Assembly (NCBI GenBank): GCA_034638255.1
Contig: JAWPGT010000012.1
Coordinates: 1 to 64,000, forward strand
Source: Coprinus comatus
Taxonomy: Eukaryota; Basidiomycota; Agaricomycetes; Agaricales; Agaricaceae
Length of the DNA stretch: 64,000 bases
Reading direction: 5' to 3'
Part shown: positions 35,612 through 47,741 of the stretch, in pieces
Position numbering within the stretch: the stretch's first letter is position 1
Layout: every line of letters begins with the position of its first letter
The notes under the pieces: generated by a model
Told to the model about the DNA's origin: nothing
What the model saw: the letters and a program-made list of their open reading frames with translations, nothing else
Database searches by the model: none
Made by a program: the position numbers and the translations under genes

Positions 35612-36257
35612 TTATCTAATACATCCGCTACATACCATGGATCCGGGGTCAAAATCAGACCTCCCCATCTTCTTATACATCAAAAAATGAATATAATGAT
35701 TATTAATTCCGGGATCGTTCCTCGGCATAACTACAAAACTAAAGCGCGAGTTAATAGTGATGATGCCGAGGATTGGAAGCATGCTGTTCTGTTCCAAGTT
35801 CTCGAGACTTTCTTGCTGAAACATTTCGATGATCTGAAATTCGTCTGAGCCATTGAGAATCAATTTGATGACTACATGGCGACCATAAGCCCTGAAAAGT
35901 CCTGTATTACCATCAGGAGATTCAGATAACCACAAGAGAGCCACAAGGGGTCATTCTTCGTTATCTATACTATGACGGAGAACGTTGAACGTTGAACATT
36001 GATATTGAACCATGAGAAATCTCATCGGAAGTGGAGGATCTGACGCACAGCGTCAGATGCGATGTCTTGAAAGGAGATTCACGTGACCTAATTGGCACCC
36101 GCGTACTTACCTGTCTGATCCCTCCATACCACCCCATATTAATGCAACATCTCGGATTGACACTAGGTGCGACTCCTGAACGACCGGTGAGCCGCTGTCG
36201 TTCTCCCGTCGCATCGTCAAGCTCGACCACGTTGTGCTCTTCCCTTAGTATTACCAC
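35612..36257 (-). pseudogene. Protein-kinase-like fragment
   Basis: A minus-strand frame (35612-35944) reads GRHVVIKLILNGSDEFQIIE, then SMLPILGIITINSRFSFVVM with PRND. This looks like a kinase N-lobe: VVIK lysine strand, helix C region and hinge FVVMP. No activation loop or catalytic HRD follows; the frame ends downstream. A second minus frame to 36257 (VVELDDATGERQRLTGRSGV) may be the preceding exon. Only the beginning of a kinase domain is present, so I regard it as a truncated remnant. Confidence 0.4.
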
Positions 36258-36743
36258 AATACCAGTCGCACGACGTGGTCACCTCTCCCATACACTCGAA
36301 GTATCAGTCTACAGGAAGCCAATATATTATTTAATTACTAGTTGCCCTACCTGAACTCGACGAGCAAGACGAACGCCGGATTCCTACCCACCTAACATAT
36401 ACAGATGTTTTTACATTGGTAAAATATACAATGTAGTAAATCAACGACCTGTAACGAAAAGAAAAGTCCATTGTAAGCCTGCGGGTTATAACTACTAAGC
36501 ATGAAGCCATTCATTTCGAACTCAAAACCATATACAATGTACATACACATTGTCACATATTAGAATAACACAATCGTCCACTGAACAGTGAACACTAACT
36601 TCTAGGAGTAAAAATTGCAGTTTTTCAACAAATAAATATAATATAGACTTACAAAAAAAACAACGTATGGTTAAAATGGTAAGCTGATAAACTTTAATAG
36701 CAGATTACAAAGTAGGAGGGGAGGGAAAAAAAGGGGATGCATA

Positions 36744-36779
<36 letters not shown>

Positions 36780-37447
36780 AAATCCCAAAAGCTTTTTGTT
36801 TCGTCTGCTTAAACACCAACAAAAAAAAAGTGAAGGAACGGATAAAAAAAAATTCAAAATTTCTCAGTGTCCAGTGACCACAAAGTCCAGAGAGCAAAAA
36901 AAAAAAGCAAACGCAAAAAAAAAAAAAAAACCATACAAGAAAAAAAATACTAATAACCCAGTAACCCATCCATATGATACGATATATCCACATCCACATT
37001 CCACAACCCTAAAAAGGCAAAAAAATGTTATATATACAGAGAGTTGAAACGCGAAATCATATCATAAGTCAGGAAGGAAAGGTACAACAGTCGAGTGAAA
37101 AAGAAACGGAAAAAAAGAAAAAAAACGATAATTCGAAATTTTTCAGAAAATCGAATTCATCGAAAATCAGTGGCATATGGGAGATCCGATCCAAGGGGAG
37201 AGGGGAAACATAAAGAGCATAAGGGAACACATAAAAACACATATGAAAAATAGAGTGATGTAAATAGAAAAGGAAGTGTGCAAGGGCCGGGGACGACAAG
37301 ATGCACAGGGCATAGAAGTGTGAAGAAAAGACAATTTTTATTCAACAACTTCAAACCTTCCTCTCTTCTCTCTACGATTCGTCCCACTTCCACCTGCTCC
37401 TGAGCTTCCAATCCCAGATCCAAATCCAGTCTCATCATAACCCCTCT
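36258..37447. other. Intergenic, A-rich, 31-A homopolymer
   Basis: This lies 3' of SKN7. It holds an uninterrupted run of 31 A (36747-36777) and many shorter A-tracts up to 37140. The Lys-rich (+) and Phe-rich (-) open frames here are artefacts of the tracts. On the SKN7 sense strand these are T-rich and could be part of its 3' end region. Confidence 0.6.
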
Positions 37448-40400
37448 TTATTCCAGCACCGATCCACCCAAACCCATGCCCAAATTCATTCCCATATTAT
37501 ATCCTGGTCCCGATACATTCGTACTATTCGTCACAGGATTAGGGTTGCTGCTGTTACCGCCGTTAGGATCACTAGTAGCAGTAGTACTCATGCCAGTCAT
37601 GAAACTATTCCCATTAACGATATTCTGTAACATCATATTATAATGTTCTTCGGTCAATCCCATCGCTCCAAGTGGGTTAACATTCCTATCATCATCTTGA
37701 CTTTGATAACCCGTATTTGTTGTAAAAGAAGGTGATAAAGGATTCGACTGTGGTGAACTATTACATGAATTCGAATTCGATCCAGGGATTTGTTGCGATT
37801 GTTGTTGGACAAGAAGTTGCGAAGAACCGGAACCGGAACCAGACGAAGATGGAGATGAACCAGAACCAGAAGCAGCATTCATTGCAGAAACACCACTATT
37901 CAAAGCAGCTTCGAATTGAGTATCCGACAATGGTGGAAGACCAATTAATCTGGGCATCTTGTTCAACTTTTGTATCGTCTTGAGATGCATCAGGTGTTTT
38001 TCCAACATGTCGAATAAACCATCTTTTGTGAATGGCTTCGGTAGAATATCATTCATACCTATGATTAAAAAAGTATAAGTATATATCCCCCCGAAGTAAG
38101 TTTTTTAAGAAGAGGACGTACCAGACGAATAATATGTCATAACTTGATTCGGCTGCGAATTACTCGTCATAGAAATGATAGGTGTCATATGATCGAACTG
38201 CCTAATCAAAGACGTCGCAGAAACGCCATCCAATTTTGGCATCACGATATCCTATTTATAAAAAGTTGAGCGGAGGAAAACGGTAATAATAATAAAAATG
38301 GAACTAACCATCAAAACCAAATCATACTTTTCCAAATTCATCTTATTAACCGCTCCAACACCATCCACAGCAACATCAATCGTACATCCAAACACCTGTA
38401 AAAACTTACTTCCCAATTTCCTACTCACAGCATCATCATCCACAAGTAAAACTCTAGGAGCAACACTCCAACCAGGAACAAAAGTTGACCTTCTAACTCT
38501 CAACTTCTGTTTCGATCCTCCTCTTCCTCTTTCCATTGTCTTCTTTATCGTCGTCGTCGCCGAAGATGAAGATGGTGATGATGAAGGTCCAGCTGAAGAT
38601 GGCGCTGTTGGAGATGGTAGTGGTACCATTTGTTGTTGAGCAAACGAAACATTATTAGTAGGTGTAGGCATTACACGTTCTTCATCATCTTCATCTTCAT
38701 CTCCCTCTTCAACTTCTTCCATATTCATGTTCGTAGAACCGAGACCATCCTTAGCACTCTCAACAACCTCCGTAAATCTCTTTGTTTGATCATACCCACC
38801 ACCATTCATATTACTAGAACCCGAAGGGTCAAAGGACCAAGAGTTCGGGTCATCGGTTCTAGGAACCAAATGACCAACAGTATAAACCTGTAATCCTTCA
38901 TGTAACAATGCCGCTTTATTATTATCGTTAGGCGTCTCCGTATAATCCATACTACTCCATAATGATGAATTCGAAGGACCAGGGGTCGCTTGTTGAGATT
39001 GTCCCAGTTGTCGTGAACTACCGTAGTCATCCGTTAATTCACGTCGTTGTAGTGATGGTTGCGAATCCCATTGATTTGCACTAGTTCCAGACAACAAAGA
39101 ATTTGAAGTAGAACCAGATCGGTTGCGATAGATATCCTCTAGCTTGTTAGAAGGACCAGCTACCGGTTCTAAAAATAACATAAAGGTAAAAGAAAGGAGA
39201 AAGAAATTGAGGTCAGCCGCAGAAAGCCAAGTGAAGAAGAGAGAGGTTGACCTTGATTTTGAGTAACACTTGTTTGAGAAGTCTGGGCATCCCATACACC
39301 GTTCGAGCCCGTTGTTGGATTTGTATTCCAGTTATTATTATTATTATTATTCGCACGCCGACTCAGTTCGCTCAATTGCATCAAAGTAGAACGGCTGACA
39401 TCTAGAGGTACAGTACCGGAATTATCGAACAGTGTTCCAGAACGACCATTCCCGGTGGTTGAATTGTTATTTTGGGAAATGTTTGATGAGCTGAGGTATC
39501 TATTGATCGATTGGAAAAGACCATCTTGCGACGGTGGTTGTGTAGATTGTGGTTGTGGTTGTGGTTGTGGTTGAGGCTGAGGAGAATATCCAAGAGCAGC
39601 AAAAGGTAGAAGTGATGCTGACGGTGTTGATTCAGGATTCAGTAGTGACGACGGGTTGGTTCCAGATTTTAGTTTCCCTGTAAGAAGCGAACAAATACGT
39701 CAGTTGTGTCCGAGGAAACCTTCCCAAGTCAAGAGAAAATGATGAATGAAGAAAAAGGGGTAACAACCGCGCTGGGTCCAGGCGGATCTAGACCGCACAA
39801 AAAGTCAAGTATAAAGGCAAGAAGAATGATAAAGGACAAAGTACGAGATGTCGCGCGATGAATGGAACAAGTTTGAGATGCATCAAGAGTCATGGTATTA
39901 AGTTGATTGAGACTTTTGGTATAATAAAAATGAAAAAAATGAAAAAAAAGCAAGAGTGGGGAGTTGGACAATAAAGCATAGAGGAAATAAAACAGAGCTG
40001 GGAAATAAAATAAAAGGAGAATACCATCTAATTATACAATAACGCTGTTACGCCCGACTGCTGTCGAGGGGAAACAGGAGAAAGGAAATTGACCATTTTT
40101 AAACTCTTTGATATGCAAGGGGTAATGTGAAAACGGGGACGGTTTACTTACCACTTTCGCTGCCAAGGAAATAAGCGATTAGGCTTTGCATAAGACCATC
40201 CTGCTGGGCAATGCCGCGCTGAAAGCCGACCATTTCGACAAGTACACTCTCGTAATTGCGTTCCAGGGTACGTAGACGACCTCTTAGGTCATCACTTTCC
40301 TCCTTTAGGCGGCGAATTTCGAGTTGTAGTTGGTCGATCTGCATTTGGCTTTGGGTCTGGTACGGTACGGAGGGGTTGGACAGAAGGGATGTGGAGGCGA

Positions 40401-40974
40401 GTTGGGGAATGGTAGAAAGGGCAGAAGCCTGAGCATGAGCTTGAGCCTGAGCAGCAGCAACCGCAGCCTTACGCTGGGCAGGGACTTTACGCTTGATGTT
40501 TTCTAAAGCATCTCTTCTGTCTGCATGGAAATCGGGATGACGAAATGTCCAGCTCTATGGCTGGTATAAGTGAGTGTGCGAGAAAGGAAGGTTTAGAACG
40601 TACTTGTTCGCCGTACTGGTTATCATCAGTGTTCTTGACTTTGTGGAAATCATACTTGTTGAGTTGCCGCACGAATGATGCGAAATTTGAGTGTTTGAAC
40701 ATGCGCGGAAGGATGGATTTGGTGAACTCGTTCATATCCTGGGATGGGTTATGTCAGAGGACGGTTGTGATAGACATACAGGACATACCTTGACGACAAA
40801 ACAATCTCCTTGAGGTCCCCATGAAACGACGGACTGGAAGGAAGGGTCCTCGAGCATTCTACGGAAAAGTCAGGGAATAGACAGAGCAGGGAATGGAGAG
40901 GCTGACTTGTAGAGTTTCTTGACAAAGTCGGAGGTGGATGGCATGGGATCATCATGGTCCTTGTGGGTGCTCAT
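37448..40974 (-). CDS. SKN7: SKN7-type response-regulator transcription factor
   Basis: This is the terminal regulator of a fungal phosphorelay for oxidative, osmotic and cell-wall stress; nuclear. It starts [20 protein letters not shown]. The HSF-type DNA-binding domain includes [40 protein letters not shown] and KYDFHKV. A coiled coil follows ([20 protein letters not shown]), then a Gln/Asn/Ser-rich linker with PQ repeats. The receiver domain reads [30 protein letters not shown] (phospho-acceptor Asp in LMD), IISMTSNS and [15 protein letters not shown] Ser/Gly/Asn-rich tail ends GGSVLE. Most introns are about 50 nt, but the one after the coiled coil (39678-40151) is 474 nt, unusually long here. 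The upstream strand is GA-rich over about 41040-41210, possibly a long 5' leader. Confidence 0.93.
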
Positions 40975-42932
40975 TGGGTAGAGGGAGACTGGGGTGGTCT
41001 GGCCGTCCTGCCATCTTTAAAACAAGAATCCTCGCAGATCCAATACACTCCATCATTCCCACGATCACCCTTCCCTCTATCTTCCACAACCGTCCTCCTC
41101 CTCCTCCCTCCCTCCCCTCTCCTTCTCACACCCCATTAATTACACCCCTCCACCTCCTTCCCTCTTCCAAGCTGCCTCTCACCACACCCACAACTACAAT
41201 CCTCCTTCCATATACGGAATAGGTCTAGGCCAGTCTAGGCCCTGTCGTCATCCCCAATCACCGTGGATGCTCTATTTTTGACCCGGAACAGACTTTGAAG
41301 CCTCATTTTCTGACTTCCGTTCCCCTCATTACCTCTCATGACACTGCTCTATTCCAAACTATGCTAACCATCTATATTGACTGATGGTAGCCAATATCAC
41401 ACCCAATCGTCATATACTCTACTAACAAATAATATTACAATTTGTGATCCTCTTCTCTCCTACTTGACATATTATATTGTTCCGTTTCTGAACTGCCACA
41501 TAATCCCGGGTTCCTAACAAACATCTCGGAAAGACGTATCTCATAACATGCTCTTAAAAGAAAGCTGACATACGTTGATTTCATTCATGGTTGCTTAGTA
41601 CCCATGTCCCCAACAACCAGAAAGACTTACCCGACTCAGTCTAGAACACAGTCTCGATCTTTTCTATTTTCACAAGTCACAATCATTAGAATCAAGAAAA
41701 CGCAAGGAAATGATCCCAAGCGTGGTAAAACTAGAACTGTCACATTAAATTTTCTCTGTGAACAAAAAGAAGGGGGAAAAATAGATTCACCGGCGTAGTT
41801 TTCCCGTTCATTCCGTTCCGATTATACCCACCTACCATACAAGTTATGATCTATGTGTTGGGTTCTCGACAACTAAAGTTATAACTCAGACAATACATAC
41901 ATAAATAACACGTACTTCAATACTGTTGAAGAAAATGGGGTTCACCATAAAACGCACACCTGGCGCCGCATCCCGATTGAAAAAAAAAAACTGGGGTCGA
42001 TCTTTCGTTTCGTCTTCCGATGTGTCAGTTATATCATCAGTGATGAGCGGAGTCAATATACTGCTTATATACAAGGTAATCATTCAACAACAGTAATGGA
42101 AGTCTAGACCCTCGGTCCACCTCCGTCAGATCACCTTGTGATCTTCCCTCTTCAACTTCCTCGAGGTTCTTATACCGCTCCAGTTTCTCTTCAATTCCAT
42201 GGACATAACTTTTCAAGAACATCATGATGTCGGGCTCGATCTCGGTATATTCTCGATATTTATATATATATATATATATATAAATGCCCAATCAAAAGAC
42301 CGTATAGAGCAATCACAAATCAACGATCGCGCGCACTGATAAAATGAAGTCCGAATTCCACTATCCGAACTTTAATAATAAATTTCGAAGAAGAAGAAAC
42401 CCGATATACATACGTATAAGTAGCATGAAAAACAAGAGGTAGTGTTTAATCCAGCTATTAACTTTATTAAAAATGCTTTTAGCTTTTTTTATGCAAAATG
42501 GTAAGTAGAAGGTTGAAACGTGGATTTCCATAAAATAATTGACGTTTGCAACGGAATAACTTGATTAAGAATCATCTGGAGACTGAATCTGGAAAATCTG
42601 GAATCTGGAATTTGAGTGGTAAGCAAGATTAAGTCAAATTTGACTGTGTTTAATCTTCATAGTATTCGGCTCATGTATCTAATAATTCTGTACTAAGCCT
42701 ATCATTGTCACTTGACGTTGGAAATTTTATCAAGAGTTTCAAAGAGAATGAATCTTGACTCGGAGTTGGAGTTGGAGTTGTTTTTAGGTACTTCAAAGCT
42801 TGGAGGAAGTATTCAACCACATCATAGATGATAACTAATGTGCCCTGAGTCGTGAGTCGGAGTCCTGAGTTCTGACCTCGGTGACATGAGGCTGAAAGTT
42901 GATGTCGGGCTTAAATAAGTCGTGATCAATCC

Positions 42933-42966
<34 letters not shown>

Positions 42967-44818
42967 CTATCCGATCCGCATTATCTATTATCTCCATAAC
43001 CACGCCTCAGTGAAGGTTGAACATTGAACTCGCACAATTGCTAAAAGAAATCATCCGGGATCGTGCTATATATCCATAGTAGTATTTATTATTTTTCTAG
43101 TATACCTTCAGAGTTCAAACTCTTTTTTGAATTCTACATCTATTTCCGAACTTCAACTTCTACATTGCTAAGAGTATTGGGTGTTGTAATATGTATGCTA
43201 TCGGAGAAGGAGGAAGGATTACATGGACAATTATAAAGTTGTGAAACATGAAGTTATCATCTGATGGACTTGTGTCATGGTCCGGACTCCGAATTAGTTG
43301 GTCAAAAGAAGGTGTCAAGGGAAAAAGAACACAAAAGCTAAAATAAAATAATACTTATGAAGTTATGCTTATGAGAGCTGGACCTAGGACCTTGGATTGT
43401 CAAATGTCGTTTATCATGATGTTTTGATGTTGCCGATATTTTAAAATTAAAATTAAGCTCAAGGGTCGACTCCCCTTGATCAACCAAGTTCCCTCACCTG
43501 TCGGGATTATTATCTGAATTCGATATGCACTTCTTGACTCTTTGAATCAAATTCATCCCCCCCCTAGAAGATAGTAAATTTTGATAACCCCCCCTAGATC
43601 TCATCAAATTCACTTGACCACCGACCAGAATACTTAATGTTTAATTCTTTTTTGGCGTCGGGGATCTCGAGAACTGTGTAATTAGAATTAAGCCTGCTCC
43701 AGTTGTGAACAGTTGAAGGGGGGAGGGGACCATATTACCAAGTTAATAATTCTCATTCTCAACTAATTTGTGGGGCGGATTGACTACCTCATGTCTAAAG
43801 CATGGGTTTAGAGAAGCTGTGAGGGATTTTTGCAAAGGTCTAGGCTTGTTGAAATCGTTACTTCACCTAAACTTCACCGCTCAGTGCTCAGCATTACGTT
43901 GACGGTTTTGTACTCTAGTATATCTAAATTTAGACATTCCGAGTACGACCAGGCGTCAATTTAATTGCCACTATCTCCATCACACAACTTCTTCCACCAC
44001 GAGGTACTTATTTAATAACACTTACATATACGCCCTTCCTCCTATAACACCATCAACCGACAACAATTATTATGTTGGCCAGATTTATTGCCTGAAATTT
44101 GAATCTATTCTTGAATTCTTTCCTTCTTCGCAAGAGGAGGGCCAGATGCCAGACACTTCATACATCATCCGATGCTCACTGACCAGAGGCGAATATACTA
44201 AGGGCAGACCAGAGATCAACTTGAAAATAAGGAAGTTCACTTACACACAGTAATGATACCAGATCACTACAACTTATCGGTTGAAGCGCTAAGAGAGGGA
44301 CATAGTACTCATATTCAATACCAGGATATACACTTACCAACCCCGAGTTCAAGTCACTAACGTGTTATAATCACTTCACGACGAAAGATGATGACCCTAA
44401 GCTCTCTTCATTCTATCTTCTACCGGTCTCTGAACCCCATCTCCTACCAATGTCATGCCAGGATTGTATGTATCAAGATATGGCGTCGCACTCACTTCCC
44501 CTACCTCACAAATATCTAATTATATCTTCCCGCAACACACAACAATCCACAAACTAACTCCTAAATCCGTCGACATGTAATAAAGGAGAACTTAACCTGG
44601 TTTTGATCAAGCCTCTGAATTCAAACTCCACACATTAGGAAGATTTTTATTTCAATAGAGGGGGGCAAATGTCTAAGAAGTCAGATCGAGCTTTGAAACG
44701 GCCTTATACCAACCGTTAAAAGACTGAGGGTCACTCGACAGGCTACTCCTTCACAAAATCTCACTCCCACTCTTGCATAACAAATGTTATCCTCTACAGA
44801 TAATCACAACTATTAAAC
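40975..44818. other. Long intergenic region
   Basis: Nearly 3.8 kb with little coding signal. It contains a CT-rich tract (41040-41210) directly upstream of SKN7, a TA dinucleotide repeat near 42258-42282, and a T13A19 run (42933-42964) that could form a hairpin. Two C-runs CCCCCC(C)CTAG at about 43558-43598 resemble degenerate telomere units but are not tandem. One doubtful small gene is listed separately. Confidence 0.5.
41886..42291 (-). CDS. Doubtful small gene
   Basis: Two minus-strand frames could be exons of one small gene. The first contains TEIEPDIMMFLKSYVHGIEE then KLERYKNLEEVEEG, a charged, helix-like sequence unlike the random frames nearby. The second contains TDDITDTSEDETKDRPQ. 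The N-terminal IYIYIYIY run merely translates the TA microsatellite, so the start is probably elsewhere. No family recognised. Confidence 0.25.
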
Positions 44819-45581
44819 ATGGCTCCCGTTCTTGTTAAACAAGTAATTCGTCACTTCCTGAATGGTGCTATTGTTTCTCAGATTCCTCCCACTTCTTCTT
44901 ACTCCGAAAAATCTGCTGTAATGTTGATTCCTTCAACTTCTGGAATATCTACCCCTACCCCGGTAACTTCCTTTGGTACATCCACTCACTTTTATATCTA
45001 TAACAAAAACTAACACTTGTATATTTAATACAGAAGTAATCCCAACCTCAACCATCAACCTCTCATCGACCGGAGATACTCCTCAGATTCCCAACTAGGC
45101 ATACATTATTATCACAACTATCGCTCTCATCATCATTCTCCTTCTTCTAATCGGTGTCTCCAAAGGTCTGGCTATGGTTGGTCGTAAAATGTGGATATCT
45201 TGGAGTATCAAAAAGGAGACATTGATGTGGAGTGAAATGGAAGAAGGGAGGAGGATTAAATTAATGGAGGCATTTGAGAAATTGGAGGGTAATGAGGGAA
45301 ATAGAAATTTTATGATGAAAGATGTAGATGAGGCTTGGGACGAGATTTTACGTGAGGTTGAAGTTGAGTTGCAAAATTTTAGAGGGTCTCAATCACAGGT
45401 ACATTATCCTTTTCTTTTCTTTTTTATTATCTCAAAGTATACTTTACTTATTAAACTGTTTTGCAAGGATTGGGATAAATACGCATCAGGCGTACTACAA
45501 GCAAAATTTAAGGCTTTGGGAAGCTCGACGTCAATTCATGGAGAAGTCAGTTCTCCAGAGTTAGATGTACCGTCCGATTAG
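44819..45581 (+). CDS. Hypothetical single-pass membrane protein with coiled cytoplasmic part
   Basis: Starts MAPVLVKQVIRHFLNGAIVS and continues through a Ser/Thr/Pro-rich stretch. A strong membrane helix is encoded at about 45099-45165 (YIIITTIALIIILLLLIG). It is followed by basic residues (RKMWISWSIKK) and an acidic helical region (DVDEAWDEILREVEVELQNF). After an intron it ends SPELDVPSD. Joining the first exon to the helix is ambiguous. One splice choice (44976-45033) leaves an in-frame TAG at 45096-45098. A single longer intron ending at that same CTAG (donor GTAACT near 44963) gives a continuous protein, so no nonsense mutation need be assumed. It lies about 460 bp upstream of the IFI6-like gene on the same strand. 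No family recognised. Confidence 0.5.
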
Positions 45582-46045
45582 TGCATTGTAATCTTTTCCT
45601 CTTATTGTTTTTTATATTACTTCCGTGATGTATAATATATACTCCTTCTCGTTCCTGACTGAAAGCACAGTGTGATGTCCTCTATAATTTAAAAGCATTG
45701 CCCATGTGGAGCACGGGTATACCGCTAGTCGTTTCAAAAAAACATGGTCATGTGTATCCTTGATTGATAGTCTATGTATGTTCAGGTCATCATCTACACT
45801 ACATATATCCAGACTATATAGTTCTTCACCAGATCTCTAAATATATCGTGATTTAAATTTGACAACGTTCACATTCACTATGCTTTCTCCTTCGCAAGCG
45901 CCAGAGGGCACCGTGAGAAGAGCCTGAAGCTTGAACTGCCGTGGTATTTATAGACATTCTTCAGAAAAGTTGAACTCTAAACCCATCATACACGCGTCTT
46001 GTTTACCTATTACCACTTACGACAACCAAACCGCAGACCACTACT

Positions 46046-47224
46046 ATGCGAATATCGATTTTCTTTGCGATACTGTTCTCTACAGCATTTTGTTTGGAAA
46101 TTCAAGCCCCGTTTAATATACTACAAACATTTATTGATGGCCGGGGTGAGCATTTTCAAAATTTCAAGGATGACCTTGGATGTACCCCAGATCCCCAACA
46201 CCTTCTTTTGTAGCCGACGGTTTGCAACAAGTTCAAGAAGTTACCGCAGTGTCCTGGAGAGAATGCGCTGGAGATTTGAATAATTTCTGGGAGATAGCTG
46301 ATAAGTGTGTAGGTAAAACCGGAAAAGGGGAAGCAGAAAAAATACTTTCAACAGTCGTAGAGTTCAACGAGGATAAGAAGGATTCCATTCATCAATTCCA
46401 ATGGCACATGAACGAAATATTCGATCTCGTTCGTGAAATTCGTGATGAGACTATAACGTACTTGGGACCACATAATGATGTAACATTCGAAACGGTTGTA
46501 GAGGAATTGGCTCTGGAACTTGGAAAGGTTTTTCGTGAATCGGAGAATGAAGTTACGGAGGTGTTGTCTAAGAATCATTCAGATAGGGCAGAGAGTTGCG
46601 AAGAGATGATTAAGAGGTTTATGGAGAAGATTAGACCTGTTTATGTTAAGGTTTTTTCAAAATATGAACCTGTGGAAAGAGCGGAGGCTCAATTTGATGG
46701 TTTGGAGTCGATGGTTATTAGACTTGTGCTTGTTGGTACGTTTTCTTTTCTTTCTTTTCGAGTTGATTTTAACATGTGTTACTGTAGGAAATATATGCGA
46801 TGATTACCCAAAACTTTTTACTGCTGTAATATTTGCTTCATGCATGATGCTATTAAGGGAACCAGTATTCATCAGAATAATCTTGAATATTTTCGGTTTT
46901 GGACCACTGGGACCTATCAGAGGTATCCAATTTTTATGATTATGTTTGTCTGATTTGTTGATGATTGATTTAGGTTCTTTTGCTGCATGGATACAAGGTC
47001 AACTTTGGGGTGGAGCTGTTCCTGCTGGGGGTTTGTTTGCAGCTCTTCAAAGTTTAGCAATGACTTTGGGAAATATTAATTGGTTTATGAGGGGGGTGTA
47101 TCATGGTGCTTTAGCGGTTTGTTTGGGATTTCCTTCGTTGTTGGGTAGGATGAGTTGGGTTTTCTATAAGGTTATGAGTTGGGTTTGGTTGTTCCAGGCT
47201 ATGATACTTTGGGTTTTTTCATAA
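46046..47224 (+). CDS. Secreted/membrane protein with IFI6/IFI27 (ISG12)-like domain
   Basis: Starts MRISIFFAILFSTAFCLEIQ, a good signal peptide. Inferred intron 46146-46213 joins TFIDGR to ADGLQQVQEVTAVSW. A helical, charged middle region of about 170 residues follows (EKILSTVVEFNEDKKDSIHQ, ETVVEELALELGKVFRESEN). The C-terminal part is hydrophobic, with LFTAVIFASCMMLL. It carries the glycine/alanine signature FGFGPLGPIRGSFAAWIQGQ, then GGAVPAGGLFAALQSLAM, matching the Ifi-6-16 (ISG12) family pattern FGxGGxxxGSxAAxxQ...GSxFAxLQSxxM. In animals this family comprises interferon-induced membrane proteins of mitochondria and ER. Fungal relatives exist, but their role is unclear. It ends at 47224 with an aromatic-rich hydrophobic tail. 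Family call is by motif only. Confidence 0.7.
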
Positions 47225-47741
47225 GATCAGGGTTTGGTTGGATATGATATCGGTTTTTCATAAAATCACGTGTTGGTTTTTGCTGTTGGGTAAGATTGTT
47301 TGGGGTTTTTTTGTCAGATTATGGGTTGGTTTTGAGTTTGAATGTGCCAAGTGTGGATGAATGGTCGAGTCAGGTCGGAGTATCAAGTTGATTTGAATAT
47401 ATTATTTTCTTATTCATGTCGTGACTATTGGGAACTGTACAGGTAGTGCAAATAGCATTAGTTTCGCCTGTACCAGTGGGTGAATTTGTATCTCATTAAA
47501 GAACTGAAAGTTAGTAGCGCCGCCGCCCAGGCTACCATCCATGAAATGCATCACTTTCCATGGACCCTGTATAGGCGTCTGATAGAGAATCATACACTCA
47601 CTACGTTACACGATCTCAAGCAGCTCAAGATGAGACATTAATGTTCACCAGACCCAGAGGCAAGCACCCACTTACTGTATACCGCTCAATGACAACACAA
47701 GTCGTTACTCTTCTATAATTCTAACAGTATTTTTACTTTAA
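47225..47741. other. Intergenic between convergent genes
   Basis: AT-rich sequence between the 3' ends of the IFI6-like gene and the second reductase copy. GT-rich wording follows the stop at 47224. No gene or repeat seen. Confidence 0.5.

Noticed and set aside
36778..37300. Lys-rich plus-strand and Phe-rich minus-strand frames downstream of SKN7
   Set aside because: They result from A-tracts and have no motif or start context.
43555..43600. CCCCCCTAG words resembling telomere units
   Set aside because: Only two isolated copies, ending TAG rather than TAA and not tandem, so not an interstitial telomere.
45096..45098. In-frame TAG in the membrane-protein gene as a nonsense mutation
   Set aside because: A single longer intron ending at this CTAG gives an open product, so the stop may simply be the intron's 3' end.
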